Source: Serpentinicella sp031432315 (GTDB lineage: Bacteria > Bacillota > Clostridia > Peptostreptococcales > Natronincolaceae). From it: a stretch of DNA of 64,000 nucleotides. The stretch covers positions 1 through 64,000 of the forward strand of contig NZ_JAVKGO010000013.1 of assembly GCF_031432315.1 (NCBI RefSeq), written 5' to 3'. The position numbers and the translations under genes were made by a program. Under the pieces are notes generated by a model that made no database searches, was not told where the DNA came from, and saw only the letters and a list, made by a program, of their open reading frames with translations. This document shows, in pieces, positions 7,883-17,066 of the stretch. Numbering within the stretch: the first letter of the stretch is position 1; each line of letters begins with the position of its first letter.

Positions 7883-9400
7883 ATGAGATCAACCTTTTTA
7901 GGATTTAATACAGCACGATCGGGATTGTTTGCGGCCCAAAGGTCCTTAGATACTACTGGACATAACATTGCAAATGTTAACACCCCGGGATATACAAGAC
8001 AACGCCTTGAACAGAAATCTTCGACTCCTTTAGCACTTCCTGGAAGAGAAGGAATGCTAGGAACTGGAGTTACTACGGTTACAATCGAACAGGTTAGAAA
8101 TGAATTTCTTGATTTTAAATATAGAAAAGAAGTCAATGCATCTTCAGAATGGGAAGCAAGACGAGATGGATTAATGCATATTGAAGCAATTATGAATGAG
8201 CCTTCTGATACAGGGATCAATACAGTGATCGATGAATTCTTTCAATCATTACAAGAATTAAATAAAAATCCCCAAGAGCTAACCAATCGTTCTTTAGTAA
8301 GGCAGCGAGGGGTGGCACTATCAAACTCGCTAAATCATATGCATGGACAGATGGAAAGAATGATAAAGGATACAAATGAAGATGTAATTACTACAGTCAG
8401 AGCTATTAACAGCTATGCTAATCAGATTGCACGATTAAATGAGAAAATATTTAGCTCAGAAGTCGGAGGTTCTAATGCCAATGACCTTAGAGACCAAAGG
8501 AACCTGCTAATTGACGAACTTTCCGAGCTTGTAGATGTAGAAGTGATTGACGTTGTTGACCCTAATTCAAAGGGAGAAAACAAAGCAACAAAAATGGCCA
8601 TCCAAATCAATGGACAACCTTTAGTGTCCCATGACAAAGTGAATAGATTAAGTACTGAAGATGAAGTGAAACATGACCACATTGAAGACTTATACATAAA
8701 CAAAGTAAAATGGGAGAATGGATCAGGATTTGATTCAAATAGTATAAACGGAAATTTGAGAGGACTGCTTGATCTAAGAGATGGCAATGGTAAGGAAGGA
8801 CAGTATGGCGGACTACCCTACTACATGGAAGAACTAGATAGGTTCGCTCAAACCTTTGCAAAAAAATTCAATGAAATTCATGCCAGTGGATATGACATAA
8901 ATGGAGGTACAGACACTCTATTTTTCACAGCCAATGGAACGGCTTCTTCGGCTATGATTGACGGGAATGGCAATATAGAACATGATAAAATCACTGCTAA
9001 AAACATTGCAGTTTCATTAGATCTACAAGATTTGAATAAATTTGCTGCAGCTACAAATAAGGAACTTTTACCCGGGGATGGATCAAACATATTAAAGTTA
9101 ATTGATTTAAGACAGGATACAGGTATGTTTAAAGAAGGCGCACCAGAGGATTATATTAAATCCTTAGTAGCAGCCCTAGGGGTTGACACCCAAGAGGCTA
9201 TAAGAAATACGCAAAACCAAGAGTTCTTAACAGAACAACTAGATAATCAACGACAGGCTGTGTCTGGCGTTTCTATGGATGAGGAATTGTCAAAAATGGT
9301 GATGTTTCAACACGCATATAACGCTTCAGCTAGAATGGTGAATACCATGGATGAAATGTTAGATGTTATTATTAACCGTTTAGGTCAAGTAGGAAGGTAG
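7883..9400 (+). CDS. flgK: Flagellar hook-filament junction protein FlgK (HAP1)
   Basis: A 505-residue FlgK, the first junction protein placed on the hook tip through the flagellar export system. The N-terminal rod/hook motif FNTARSGLFAAQRSLDTTGHNIANVNTPGYTRQ begins at about residue 8, and the C-terminal SGVSMDEELSKMVMFQHAYNASARMVNTMDEMLDVIINRLG forms the paired coiled coil. The central part is variable. The ATG follows AATAGGAGTG. flgL starts 10 bases after its stop, so the two are co-transcribed. No sigma-28 box is visible directly upstream because a MITE-like element occupies that place. Confidence 0.96.
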   Translation: MRSTFLGFNTARSGLFAAQRSLDTTGHNIANVNTPGYTRQRLEQKSSTPLALPGREGMLGTGVTTVTIEQVRNEFLDFKYRKEVNASSEWEARRDGLMHIEAIMNEPSDTGINTVIDEFFQSLQELNKNPQELTNRSLVRQRGVALSNSLNHMHGQMERMIKDTNEDVITTVRAINSYANQIARLNEKIFSSEVGGSNANDLRDQRNLLIDELSELVDVEVIDVVDPNSKGENKATKMAIQINGQPLVSHDKVNRLSTEDEVKHDHIEDLYINKVKWENGSGFDSNSINGNLRGLLDLRDGNGKEGQYGGLPYYMEELDRFAQTFAKKFNEIHASGYDINGGTDTLFFTANGTASSAMIDGNGNIEHDKITAKNIAVSLDLQDLNKFAAATNKELLPGDGSNILKLIDLRQDTGMFKEGAPEDYIKSLVAALGVDTQEAIRNTQNQEFLTEQLDNQRQAVSGVSMDEELSKMVMFQHAYNASARMVNTMDEMLDVIINRLGQVGR

Positions 9401-9410
9401 GGATTAACAT

Positions 9411-10964
9411 ATGCGAACCACCAATAATATGGTTATCACAAACATGATGCGAAATTTAAATAGAAATATGACAAGACTAGATAAAAGACAAATGCAAATG
9501 TCTACAGGTAAACGGATACATAAACCTTCTGATGATCCCGTAGCCATCGCTAGAAGCTTAAAGATCAGAACAGATATTAATCAATTACATCAGCATAGAA
9601 AAAACATTGACGATGCTGCATCTTGGCTTGAAACAACAGAATTAGCGCTACAGAATAAAGGGGAAGCCATGCACAGAGTTAGGGACTTAACCGTACAAGC
9701 AGCTAACGGAGTTTTAACCCAAGAAGAAACCCTAAAAATTAGTGCAGAGATAAAAGAGCTGAAAGATCAAATTATTGGACTATCCAATACAACCTATGCT
9801 GGCCGTTATGTATTTTCTGGTAAAAATACAAATCAACCCCTGTTAGATCAAGAAGGAAATTATAATGTTGATTTATACAATGCCAATAATCCGAATGCCA
9901 TCGATCACAAAATGATCTACGAGGTGGGTATTGCAGAAAAGATTGATGTTAATGTTCTTGGAACAGATTTTCTTGAAACCAACTCACTAACCCTAAATTT
10001 TCCAAGACAAGAAGGGGAAGAAACAGAGTGGACCCTTCATGATGCAAAAGTAAATATCACAATGGAAGAGGAAAATCCAGACACATATAGTGCAACAGTA
10101 ACAGTGGTGAACGAAGAAGGGAAAGAAATAGTTAAAGCAATTCCTGAAGATGGTGATCCACGGATTAAATCAGATCTATCAAAAGAGATAGCAGATACGT
10201 TAAATGAATTAATTAAAAATGACGGAGAATGGAAAGATGAAGAACAAACTCCGTTAAGATCAACTAACCCATTAAAAAATTATAATTTTAGTGGAGTAGA
10301 TTTTAAGGAAACGCAATTAGATTTACCTGGTGCTGACGAGGAAAAAATTTGGCGATTTGGTGGAGAAGAATTTAAGATTGAATATGATGGTAATAACTAC
10401 ACCGTTTCTAAAAAAACGGTTGATGATAATGGAAATGACACAGACAAACTAATAGGATCTGGAGGTAATATTGCAGAAATTTTTAATGAATATGTATACG
10501 GCGATGAAACTGAAGATAATTCAGGAATTAAAAATCCAAATCATCCATTAAAGAACTATACATTCGATATTAATGAAGGCAATTTAGTAGCCACAAAACA
10601 AGACGGCTTATTAGTCGCACAACCAGAAAAAGCAGGACTAATAGCCCTACTAGACAGAATAGAAGATAATATGATTAACGGGAAAAATGAAGAACTAAGT
10701 GATCAGCTTAAAGAATTAGATACCTATAAAAATCAATTGTTAACCATGCGCTCAGAAGTTGGAGCAAAAGTCAATCGAATGGAGTTAGCAAACAACAGAA
10801 TCTCCGATGATATTGTTAACTTTAGAACCCTACAATCCAACCTAGAAGATGCGGACATGGGTGAAGTCATCATGGAACTTATGAACGAAGAAAATGTATA
10901 CAGAGCAGCACTAAATGTAGGTGCGAGAATTATACAACCAACCATCCTAGACTTTTTAAGATAG
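9411..10964 (+). CDS. flgL: Flagellar hook-filament junction protein FlgL (HAP3), long form
   Basis: A 517-residue FlgL, the second junction protein, related to flagellin. The N-terminus (RNMTRLDKRQMQMSTGKRIHKPSDDPVAIARSL) and the C-terminus (RTLQSNLEDADMGEVIMELMNEENVYRAALNVGARIIQPTILDFL) are the helical D0/D1 parts. Most FlgL proteins are near 300 residues. The extra length is a central insertion of roughly residues 170-400, acidic and beta-rich (for example EEGKEIVKAIPEDGDPRIKSDL), probably surface-exposed. It is translated from the same mRNA as flgK. Confidence 0.94.
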   Translation: MRTTNNMVITNMMRNLNRNMTRLDKRQMQMSTGKRIHKPSDDPVAIARSLKIRTDINQLHQHRKNIDDAASWLETTELALQNKGEAMHRVRDLTVQAANGVLTQEETLKISAEIKELKDQIIGLSNTTYAGRYVFSGKNTNQPLLDQEGNYNVDLYNANNPNAIDHKMIYEVGIAEKIDVNVLGTDFLETNSLTLNFPRQEGEETEWTLHDAKVNITMEEENPDTYSATVTVVNEEGKEIVKAIPEDGDPRIKSDLSKEIADTLNELIKNDGEWKDEEQTPLRSTNPLKNYNFSGVDFKETQLDLPGADEEKIWRFGGEEFKIEYDGNNYTVSKKTVDDNGNDTDKLIGSGGNIAEIFNEYVYGDETEDNSGIKNPNHPLKNYTFDINEGNLVATKQDGLLVAQPEKAGLIALLDRIEDNMINGKNEELSDQLKELDTYKNQLLTMRSEVGAKVNRMELANNRISDDIVNFRTLQSNLEDADMGEVIMELMNEENVYRAALNVGARIIQPTILDFLR

Positions 10965-10970
10965 TATACC

Positions 10971-11003
10971 AAAAACCACAAGGCAAGTCCTCGTGGTTTT
11001 TTA
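10971..11003 (+). terminator. Terminator-like hairpin between flgL and fliW
   Basis: AAAAACCACaAGG pairs with CCTcGTGGTTTTT (one A-C mismatch) and is followed by T residues. fliW starts 20 bases later behind its own AGGAGG, so this may be a partial terminator within the operon. Confidence 0.6.
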
Positions 11004-11023
11004 CAAAAGGAGGAGAAAAACAC

Positions 11024-11500
11024 ATGAAAATTACAACAAAAAACTTTGGTGAAATAGAAATAAATGAAAAAAGCGTTATTGATTTTATAGACGGCATACC
11101 CGGATTCGACCACTTAAAGAAATTTGTATTAATAGAAAATCCAGAAGAAGATATGCAATTTCATTGGCTACAATCCGTAGACGATGGAGATGTTGCCTTT
11201 GTAGTAATCAACCCATTTTTATTTAAACCAGATTACGACTTTGAAATTAGCGAAAATACCATTATCAAACTTCAACTTGAAGATCCTAAAGATGTAGCCA
11301 TATACAGTATTGTAGTAGTACCAGAAGACCTTACAAAAATGACCGCTAATCTAGCAGCACCAATAGTAATTAATACAAAAAACAAAAAAGGAAAACAAGT
11401 ACTCCTAGACTCAGACAAATATAGCAAACGACATTACATTATGGAGGAACTAAATATTGTTTCAGAAGAAGTAACAAAAAAAGAAGAGGAGGCGTTATAA
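11024..11500 (+). CDS. fliW: Flagellar assembly factor FliW
   Basis: A 158-residue FliW. In Firmicutes it is an allosteric antagonist of CsrA and also binds flagellin; free flagellin frees CsrA to stop hag translation. The start MKITTKNFGEIEINEKSVIDFIDGIPGFDHLKKFVLIEN and the later INPFLFKPDYDFEIS segment are typical of the family. The start is behind AGGAGG. The stop codon TAA ends one base before the csrA ATG, so translation is coupled. Flagellin follows at 12169, completing the fliW-csrA-hag module. Confidence 0.96.
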   Translation: MKITTKNFGEIEINEKSVIDFIDGIPGFDHLKKFVLIENPEEDMQFHWLQSVDDGDVAFVVINPFLFKPDYDFEISENTIIKLQLEDPKDVAIYSIVVVPEDLTKMTANLAAPIVINTKNKKGKQVLLDSDKYSKRHYIMEELNIVSEEVTKKEEEAL

Positions 11501-11728
11501 ATGCTAGTCCTCACAAGAAAAGCCGATGAAGGTATTATAATTGGAAAAGATATAGAGCTTAAAATTTTAGCCATTGAAGAAGGCAAAGTGAAATTAGGTA
11601 TATCCGCCCCAAAAGAAGTAGAAATTTTTAGAAAAGAAATCTACTTAGAAATTGAAGAAGAAAATAAATCAGCTAGCAGTCAACAAGTTGACCTAACAGC
11701 GCTGAAGAATATATTAATTAAAAAATAA
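11501..11728 (+). CDS. csrA: Translational regulator CsrA
   Basis: A 75-residue CsrA, an RNA-binding dimer that recognises GGA in hairpin loops or Shine-Dalgarno sites. The signature MLVLTRKADEGIIIGKDIELKIL opens the protein, followed by KLGISAPKEVEIFRKEIY. The C-terminal helix is extended (EEENKSASSQQVDL), as in the longer Firmicutes forms that contact FliW. The ribosome binding site GAGGAGG lies inside the end of fliW. The likely target is the leader of the flagellin at 12169. Confidence 0.97.
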   Translation: MLVLTRKADEGIIIGKDIELKILAIEEGKVKLGISAPKEVEIFRKEIYLEIEEENKSASSQQVDLTALKNILIKK

Positions 11729-11769
11729 TCATCTACTTTTTATTTAAGCAAAGAAAAGATTTATTTGAG

Positions 11770-11975
11770 TTGTCATCCTGAATAAAGTGAAGGATCCCGT
11801 TTCTAAAACAAACACGTAGCTTCGAATTCATTCGAAGGTCACAACTACGATTGTCATTCCACTCTGCGTAAGCGACTGACACGAAACTACTCTTCGGTCA
11901 TCTGCTTATGAGCAAAACAAAGAATCCCGGATCTGATTTTAAACGTAGCTTCGAATTCATTCCAAGATTTCACAT
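11770..11975. repeat. Palindrome cluster with a nested 40-base element
   Basis: Family C lies at about 11774-11800 and family A at 11818-11839. A family C copy (11852-11931) is interrupted at 11869-11908 by a 40-base unit that begins TAAGCGACTGACAC and ends GGTCATCTGCTTA. A degenerate family A copy follows at 11948-11969. The 40-base unit recurs at 30726-30765. No gene is visible between csrA and flagellin. Confidence 0.8.
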
Positions 11976-12028
11976 TAAAAATTAATGTAAAAAATGTTTC
12001 AATTTATAAAAAAAAGGTATAAAAAAAC

Positions 12029-12056
12029 TAAAGTAACATCAAATCCAAACCGATAT
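12029..12056 (+). promoter_or_regulatory. Sigma-28 promoter of the short flagellin
   Basis: CTAAAG holds TAAA at 12029-12032; 16 bases later comes ACCGATAT (12049-12056). It is an excellent match to the SigD/FliA consensus, with a predicted start near 12063 and a leader of about 105 bases. Confidence 0.85.
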
Positions 12057-12062
12057 ATATTA

Positions 12063-12168
12063 TGAGAAGAAAAACTTACTTCTTTCTTAGCCGGCAAGAA
12101 AGAAAAGTTTTCTAAAATATCCTAGGCAAGGATGCCAAAGGAAAATAAAATTCAAGGAGGAATTTACA
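12063..12168 (+). promoter_or_regulatory. Structured flagellin leader, probable CsrA target
   Basis: A long hairpin pairs AAAACTT (12071-12077) with AAGTTTT (12105-12111), and TTCTTTCTT (12080-12088) with AAGAAAGAA (12096-12104), around the loop AGCCGGC. A second small stem, ATCCT/AGGAT (about 12119-12133), presents a GGA just upstream of the Shine-Dalgarno AAGGAGGAA. GGA motifs at both the small stem and the SD resemble the two CsrA sites of the B. subtilis hag leader. The structure is seen; binding is inferred from fliW-csrA next door. Confidence 0.55.
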
Positions 12169-12987
12169 ATGAGAATTAATAACAACTTAATGGCAATGAA
12201 CACACACAGACAGTTAGGAATGGCTAACGCTGGTGGCGCTAGATCAATGGAGAAATTATCTTCAGGATTTAGAATCAACAGAGCAGGAGATGACGCTGCG
12301 GGACTTTCTATTTCTGAGAAAATGAGAGCGCAAGTAAGAGGACTTAATCAAGCATCAAGAAATGCTCAAGATGGAATCTCTTTAATACAAACAGCAGAAG
12401 GTGCATTGGATGAAACACACTCAATTCTTCAAAGAATGAGAGAGCTTGCTGTTCAGTCAGCGAATGATACAAACGTAACTGTTGATAGACAAGCGCTACA
12501 AGCAGAGTTCGATGAATTAGTAAATGAAATAGACCGTATTGCAGAACAAACAGAGTTTAACACACAAACATTAATGAGTGGCGCACTAGAAGATAATGGA
12601 CTGAAGTTCCATATTGGAGCAAATAAAGGCCAAGATATTGAACTTAAAATTGATGATATGTCTGCTAATGGGTTAAGTGTAAGTGGGTTATCAATTAGTG
12701 GACAAACAGATGCAAACGATACAATTGAAACGGTTAATACTGCTATTGAAACTGTATCAACACAAAGATCTAATTTAGGAGCGGTTCAAAACAGATTAGA
12801 GCATACAATCAGAAACTTAGATAATGCATCTGAGAATTTACAAGCTGCTGAGTCTAGAATCAGAGACGTTGATATGGCTGCAGAGATGATGGAGATGACA
12901 AAACAAAACATTCTTCAACAAGCATCTACAGCAATGTTAGCACAAGCAAACCAAGCACCACAATCAGTACTTCAATTATTAGGTTAA
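12169..12987 (+). CDS. hag: Flagellin, short form
   Basis: A 272-residue flagellin, the filament subunit exported through the flagellar type III system. The N-terminal D0/D1 region (MRINNNLMAMNTHRQLG ... GFRINRAGDDAAGLSISEKMRAQVRGL) and the C-terminal D1/D0 region (RLEHTIRNLDNASENLQAAESRIRDVDMAAEMMEMTKQNILQQASTAMLAQANQ) are intact. The centre is very short, so D2/D3 are absent, as in the B. subtilis Hag type. Serine and threonine residues in the short middle part (for example SANGLSVSGLSISG) are plausible glycosylation sites, given the pseudaminic acid genes that follow. It is preceded by a sigma-28 promoter and a strong AAGGAGG site. Confidence 0.97.
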   Translation: MRINNNLMAMNTHRQLGMANAGGARSMEKLSSGFRINRAGDDAAGLSISEKMRAQVRGLNQASRNAQDGISLIQTAEGALDETHSILQRMRELAVQSANDTNVTVDRQALQAEFDELVNEIDRIAEQTEFNTQTLMSGALEDNGLKFHIGANKGQDIELKIDDMSANGLSVSGLSISGQTDANDTIETVNTAIETVSTQRSNLGAVQNRLEHTIRNLDNASENLQAAESRIRDVDMAAEMMEMTKQNILQQASTAMLAQANQAPQSVLQLLG

Positions 12988-13004
12988 TTAAATTAGTTCA
13001 ATAT

Positions 13005-13033
13005 AAAAAAGGTTGGGATTCCCAACCTTTTTT
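13005..13033 (+). terminator. Terminator of the short flagellin
   Basis: A perfect stem AAAAAAGGTTGGG / CCCAACCTTTTTT around a three-base loop immediately follows hag. The downstream glycosylation genes lie beyond it. Confidence 0.9.
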
Positions 13034-13054
13034 ATTGTATTGGAGGTTTTAAAT

Positions 13055-14410
13055 ATGAGATACGAAGAAAATATAAAGCTTTTAAAGAAATCACCAAATA
13101 TTTTTAGAGAGGTTATTCAAACAAAACCGCTAAATAGCATATATGAAGTTGTAGATACAAAAGTAGGAGTACCTACAGTAAAAATAAATTTAGAAAATAA
13201 GCGTATCTACTTACATAGTAAATACGATCCATATAGAGAAGCTGAAAAATTTGCTGAGGAAAATCTAGATTCATCGGTAGAAAACTACATTGTAATTGGA
13301 ATGGGGTTTGCCTACCATATTGAGAATTTAATAGAGAAAGCACCTAATGCTAATTTTTATATACTAGAAACAAATAAAAACATATTTAGATTAGCTTTAG
13401 ACTATATAGATCTAAATAATATCTTAAATAATAACAGGGTAAAAGTCCACTTATCTGATAGCGCTTTAGAGATTAGTGATATATTGAGAGATTTATTGTT
13501 TACTCCAAAGTCGAAATTAATTATTCATAACCCTTCAATTAATATCATGTCAGAGGAATTAAGAGATATAAAATACTTACTAGAGGAGTTTAAAATGTTG
13601 TCTAGTTCTGTAGAAAGTCATTCTTTAATTATGCAAGAAAATTTCGACTCAAATATAAACCAACGCAGTAAAAACGTAGATGTTTTATTTAACAAATTTA
13701 AAGACAAGCCATTATATATTATATCTGCTGGGCCGTCTTTAGATAAAAATATAAAAGAACTCTCTAAGATTAAAGATAAAGGAATAATTATGGTAGTTGG
13801 TAGAGCTGTTAAATCCTTAATAAAGGAAGGAATAACGCCGGATATTATCATAATAACAGACCCGTCGCCCCATCTTTATAATAATCAGCTGAAAGACATA
13901 GATATAAATGTACCAATAATTGTTCTATCTACTTGTGATAAAAACGTGATGTTAAATTATAAAGGAGATAAATTAATCGCTTTACAGAAGGGTTACTTAC
14001 CAGCAGAAGAATATGCCAAAACTAATAACAACATATTAGTTAAAACGGGTGGGTCTGTTGCTACGACAGCTTTAGATGTTGGTATTAGAATGAGATGTAA
14101 CCCCATCACTTTTGTTGGTCAAGATCTAGCCTTTACTGATAGTAAAACCCACTCAGTCAACACTAATTCAAGAGATGTAATACAATCGAAGAACTTAAGA
14201 GAAGTAGAAGATGTAAACGGTAATAGGATATATACCTCTAAAAACCTTTTTATATATCTAAGATGGATACAAAATAGAATCAATCAAGAAAACGACATAT
14301 TATTTATAGATGCTACAGAAGGTGGCGCGAAAATTAAAGGAACAAAAATACTAACACTTAGGAATACAATAGAAAAATATTCCAGAAAGAGCTTTGGTAA
14401 AAATTTGTAA
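13055..14410 (+). CDS. Maf-type DUF115 protein (motility accessory factor, first copy)
   Basis: A 451-residue protein of the DUF115/6-hydroxymethylpterin pyrophosphokinase MptE-like family, which includes the motility accessory factors (Maf) that attach nonulosonic acids to flagellin. The N-terminal part ends in YIVIGMGFAYHIENLIEKAPNANFYILETN, and the core motif LYIISAGPSLDKNIKEL (near residue 225) with later GGSVATTALDVGIRMRCNPITFVGQDLAF marks the DUF115 fold. The ATG at 13055 follows GGAGGTTT and is preferred to an upstream in-frame start inside the hag terminator. It opens the glycosylation island. Transferase activity towards flagellin is inferred from family and context. Confidence 0.85.
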   Translation: MRYEENIKLLKKSPNIFREVIQTKPLNSIYEVVDTKVGVPTVKINLENKRIYLHSKYDPYREAEKFAEENLDSSVENYIVIGMGFAYHIENLIEKAPNANFYILETNKNIFRLALDYIDLNNILNNNRVKVHLSDSALEISDILRDLLFTPKSKLIIHNPSINIMSEELRDIKYLLEEFKMLSSSVESHSLIMQENFDSNINQRSKNVDVLFNKFKDKPLYIISAGPSLDKNIKELSKIKDKGIIMVVGRAVKSLIKEGITPDIIIITDPSPHLYNNQLKDIDINVPIIVLSTCDKNVMLNYKGDKLIALQKGYLPAEEYAKTNNNILVKTGGSVATTALDVGIRMRCNPITFVGQDLAFTDSKTHSVNTNSRDVIQSKNLREVEDVNGNRIYTSKNLFIYLRWIQNRINQENDILFIDATEGGAKIKGTKILTLRNTIEKYSRKSFGKNL

Positions 14411-14504
14411 TTAATTTAAGCTATGTTTTGTACAAAAAAAGTAAAAAAATTTATGACTTATGTCGATATATATATATATAAAATATCTTTTGGAGGTTAC
14501 TTAA

Positions 14505-15116
14505 ATGAAAGTATATATATTAGATCAAACTTTAGAATGTGAGAATAGTAAAAATCAAATTGAGGAAATTTTTAAAGAAATTAACGAGAAAATTTCAAAC
14601 AATAATGTACTGTTTAGTCATTTAATTATTGACGGATCAGAAGTATATGGTGAGTTTGATAACTATATCTTAGAAAATATTAATCAGATAAAAGAAATTA
14701 AAGTAGTGACTAAAACTTTAAAAGAAGTAGCCCAAGAAACGCTGTTATCGACTTTAGATTATATTGAAAGGGCTAACCCGGAAATAGAGGCTTTATCTAA
14801 TGAATTCTACAAAACCCCGGAAATAAATACATGGAAAAAATTAACCGAGTTGATTGAAGGTATTAATTGGATAATGAGTACCTTTACGTATATAGATTCT
14901 AATCCGAATCTTAAAAATATTGTTATTAGCTATGAAAATTGGAACCTTTACGCAAAAGATATATATTCCCTAAAAGAACTGATAGTAGAATTTGAAGAAA
15001 TAATGGAAAATGGTGATTTAGTCTCCCTAGCCGATATACTTTCTTATGAGATTGTGCCCTTATTTAATAGTATGAAAGACAAACTAGAAACGCTTGTATC
15101 ACAAGGGAAGAATTAA
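14505..15116 (+). CDS. Unknown protein between two Maf genes
   Basis: I do not recognise this 203-residue protein. It is acidic and mostly helical. The first 75 residues look alpha/beta (KVYILDQTLECENS, then LFSHLIIDGSEVYGEFDNYILENI and IKEIKVVTKTL), and the rest resembles a helical bundle. There is no signal peptide or membrane segment. It has a good RBS (TTGGAGGTT), and its stop ends one base before the start of the next maf gene, so it is co-translated with it. An accessory or chaperone role in flagellin glycosylation is a guess from position only. Confidence 0.75.
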   Translation: MKVYILDQTLECENSKNQIEEIFKEINEKISNNNVLFSHLIIDGSEVYGEFDNYILENINQIKEIKVVTKTLKEVAQETLLSTLDYIERANPEIEALSNEFYKTPEINTWKKLTELIEGINWIMSTFTYIDSNPNLKNIVISYENWNLYAKDIYSLKELIVEFEEIMENGDLVSLADILSYEIVPLFNSMKDKLETLVSQGKN

Positions 15117-15117
15117 C

Positions 15118-17004
15118 ATGATTTTAGCGGATAACATTACGTTTTTAAAGAAAAGATTTCCAAGTTTTTGGCATAAGTTAAAATCATTAGAAAATAATCT
15201 AGATATGCAAGTACATATGCATGAAGTCAGGTCGGGGGACAAAACACTATATATTCAAAAAAATGATAAAAAAACATTTATTCATAGCAAATACAATCCT
15301 CAAAGAGAAGCAGAAGCATTATTTCAAAACTATCAAAATTTAGATGAAGAGACCCATTTCGTTTTTTATGGAATTGGCCTTGGACATCATATAAAAAAAA
15401 TTCTTGAAGCATATCCAAATGCAACCTATTCAATTTATGAACCTGTTCCAGAAGTCATGAATTTCTTTTTATCTCAAGTAAACCTAACTAAGTTAAGGGT
15501 GGGGAGACTGAGACATATTGAAGTTGAACAAGAGGAGAGCAATGTTGAAAATTTTATTTATCAGCAAATAGAAATAAAAAACGAGGCAGTAGCATTTATT
15601 CCTTTGCCGAGCTATGAAAGGATTTTTGGAGAAAAGTACAATTGTTTCTTGAGGTCTTTTAGGGAAGGCATAAAAGATAAAAGAAGTATGCTTCATACTA
15701 ATTATGCCTTTCAAAAAAGATGGATTATTAACGGTATGATGAACTTGAAAGATGTGTTGACAACTCCCAATGTTCTTATGCAGAAGAATGGTGTTTTTAA
15801 AGAGAAACCTGCAATTATAGTTTCAGCAGGTCCATCTTTAAATGAAGAAATAGAGAATTTAAAATATATTAAAGAAAATGGGTTAGCTTATATTTTTGCT
15901 GTTGGATCTTCAAACAAAACATTGCTTAAGCATAATATATACCCCCATGCTGTAACCTCTTATGACCCCCAAGGTACAAATTATAAAGTATTCAATGAAT
16001 TAGTAGAAAAGAATATTACTGATATCCCTCTAATTTTTGGAAGTAGTGTCGGATATGAGACTGTAGAAAAATTCCCTGGGCCTAAATATCACATGTTAAC
16101 GAATCAAGATTCAACAACACAGTTTTACTTAAAACCAAAGTTAAATCAAAATTTAAAAGGTGTAGTGGATGCACCAACAATTGCAGTAATAACATTACAA
16201 TTAATCTATGAGTTAGGTTTTAGCAAAATTGTTTTTGTTGGACAAAATTTAGGTTTATTAGGTGAAATTGATTATGCAGAGGGCATTAAAGAAAATAATC
16301 AAAGCAAACAAGCTAAAAATACCAGCAAGCATATTGTTGTAAAAGATGTTCAAGGAAAGAATATTAAAACGACTGATGGATTTAATCGTATGAGGCTTCA
16401 GCTTGAAAAGTACATTTCTTATTATATGCAACTTAATAGGAAAGTTGATTTTATAAACACGACCCAGGGTGGGGCACACATTCAGGGTACAGAATTTATT
16501 CCCTTAGAAGAAATAATTGAAAGAGACTTTAAAGAGACTATATTTGATCCAAATTGGCTATCCGTTCAACCAAGAAATTTTTACGATAAAGAATTTCTGT
16601 CCCATAAACAAAAAGAGATGCAAGATAGCTTGAGCGGACTTAAAAATGAAATAGTAAAGTTTGAAAATATAGTTGAAAATGTTATGAAATTAAAAAACAA
16701 CCGTAATATTAAACAGTTAGAAAAGGAATACGGTAAGTTTGACATGCTTTATTCTAAACTTAAAGAGAACACATTTATGAAGACATATATTATACCTATG
16801 AGTAGAGTTGAATATGAAATCATAATTAAAGAAATTAAAAACATAAAAATACAGTCAAATCCAGTTAAAAAAGCAGACAAGTTTGTAAAAACAATGAGCA
16901 TGTTATTAGGTATTATTAAACGAGAATTAAAAAATTTAGAAAGTCCTTTTAATAAAATGAACAATGACATCTTAAATCTGCTGAGTCTGGCAGAAGAAGT
17001 ATAA
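15118..17004 (+). CDS. Maf-type motility-associated glycosyltransferase (second copy)
   Basis: A 628-residue DUF115 Maf protein, the family that transfers CMP-activated nonulosonic acids onto flagellin serines and threonines in the cytoplasm before export. Visible features are HFVFYGIGLGHHIKKILEAYPNATYSIYEP (near residue 80), the GPSLNEEI motif after PAIIVSAG (near 237) and FSKIVFVGQNLGLLGEIDYAEG near 365. The C-terminal 150 residues form a helical region rich in Lys and Glu that the first copy lacks. The ATG at 15118 has AAGGGAAG upstream; an in-frame TTG at 15094 inside the preceding gene is less likely. Confidence 0.88.
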   Translation: MILADNITFLKKRFPSFWHKLKSLENNLDMQVHMHEVRSGDKTLYIQKNDKKTFIHSKYNPQREAEALFQNYQNLDEETHFVFYGIGLGHHIKKILEAYPNATYSIYEPVPEVMNFFLSQVNLTKLRVGRLRHIEVEQEESNVENFIYQQIEIKNEAVAFIPLPSYERIFGEKYNCFLRSFREGIKDKRSMLHTNYAFQKRWIINGMMNLKDVLTTPNVLMQKNGVFKEKPAIIVSAGPSLNEEIENLKYIKENGLAYIFAVGSSNKTLLKHNIYPHAVTSYDPQGTNYKVFNELVEKNITDIPLIFGSSVGYETVEKFPGPKYHMLTNQDSTTQFYLKPKLNQNLKGVVDAPTIAVITLQLIYELGFSKIVFVGQNLGLLGEIDYAEGIKENNQSKQAKNTSKHIVVKDVQGKNIKTTDGFNRMRLQLEKYISYYMQLNRKVDFINTTQGGAHIQGTEFIPLEEIIERDFKETIFDPNWLSVQPRNFYDKEFLSHKQKEMQDSLSGLKNEIVKFENIVENVMKLKNNRNIKQLEKEYGKFDMLYSKLKENTFMKTYIIPMSRVEYEIIIKEIKNIKIQSNPVKKADKFVKTMSMLLGIIKRELKNLESPFNKMNNDILNLLSLAEEV

Positions 17005-17066
17005 AAAAAAATTATAGTATATAGCCATGTAGAGAATCTATGGTCAAGAAAGACGAGGTTAAAGAC

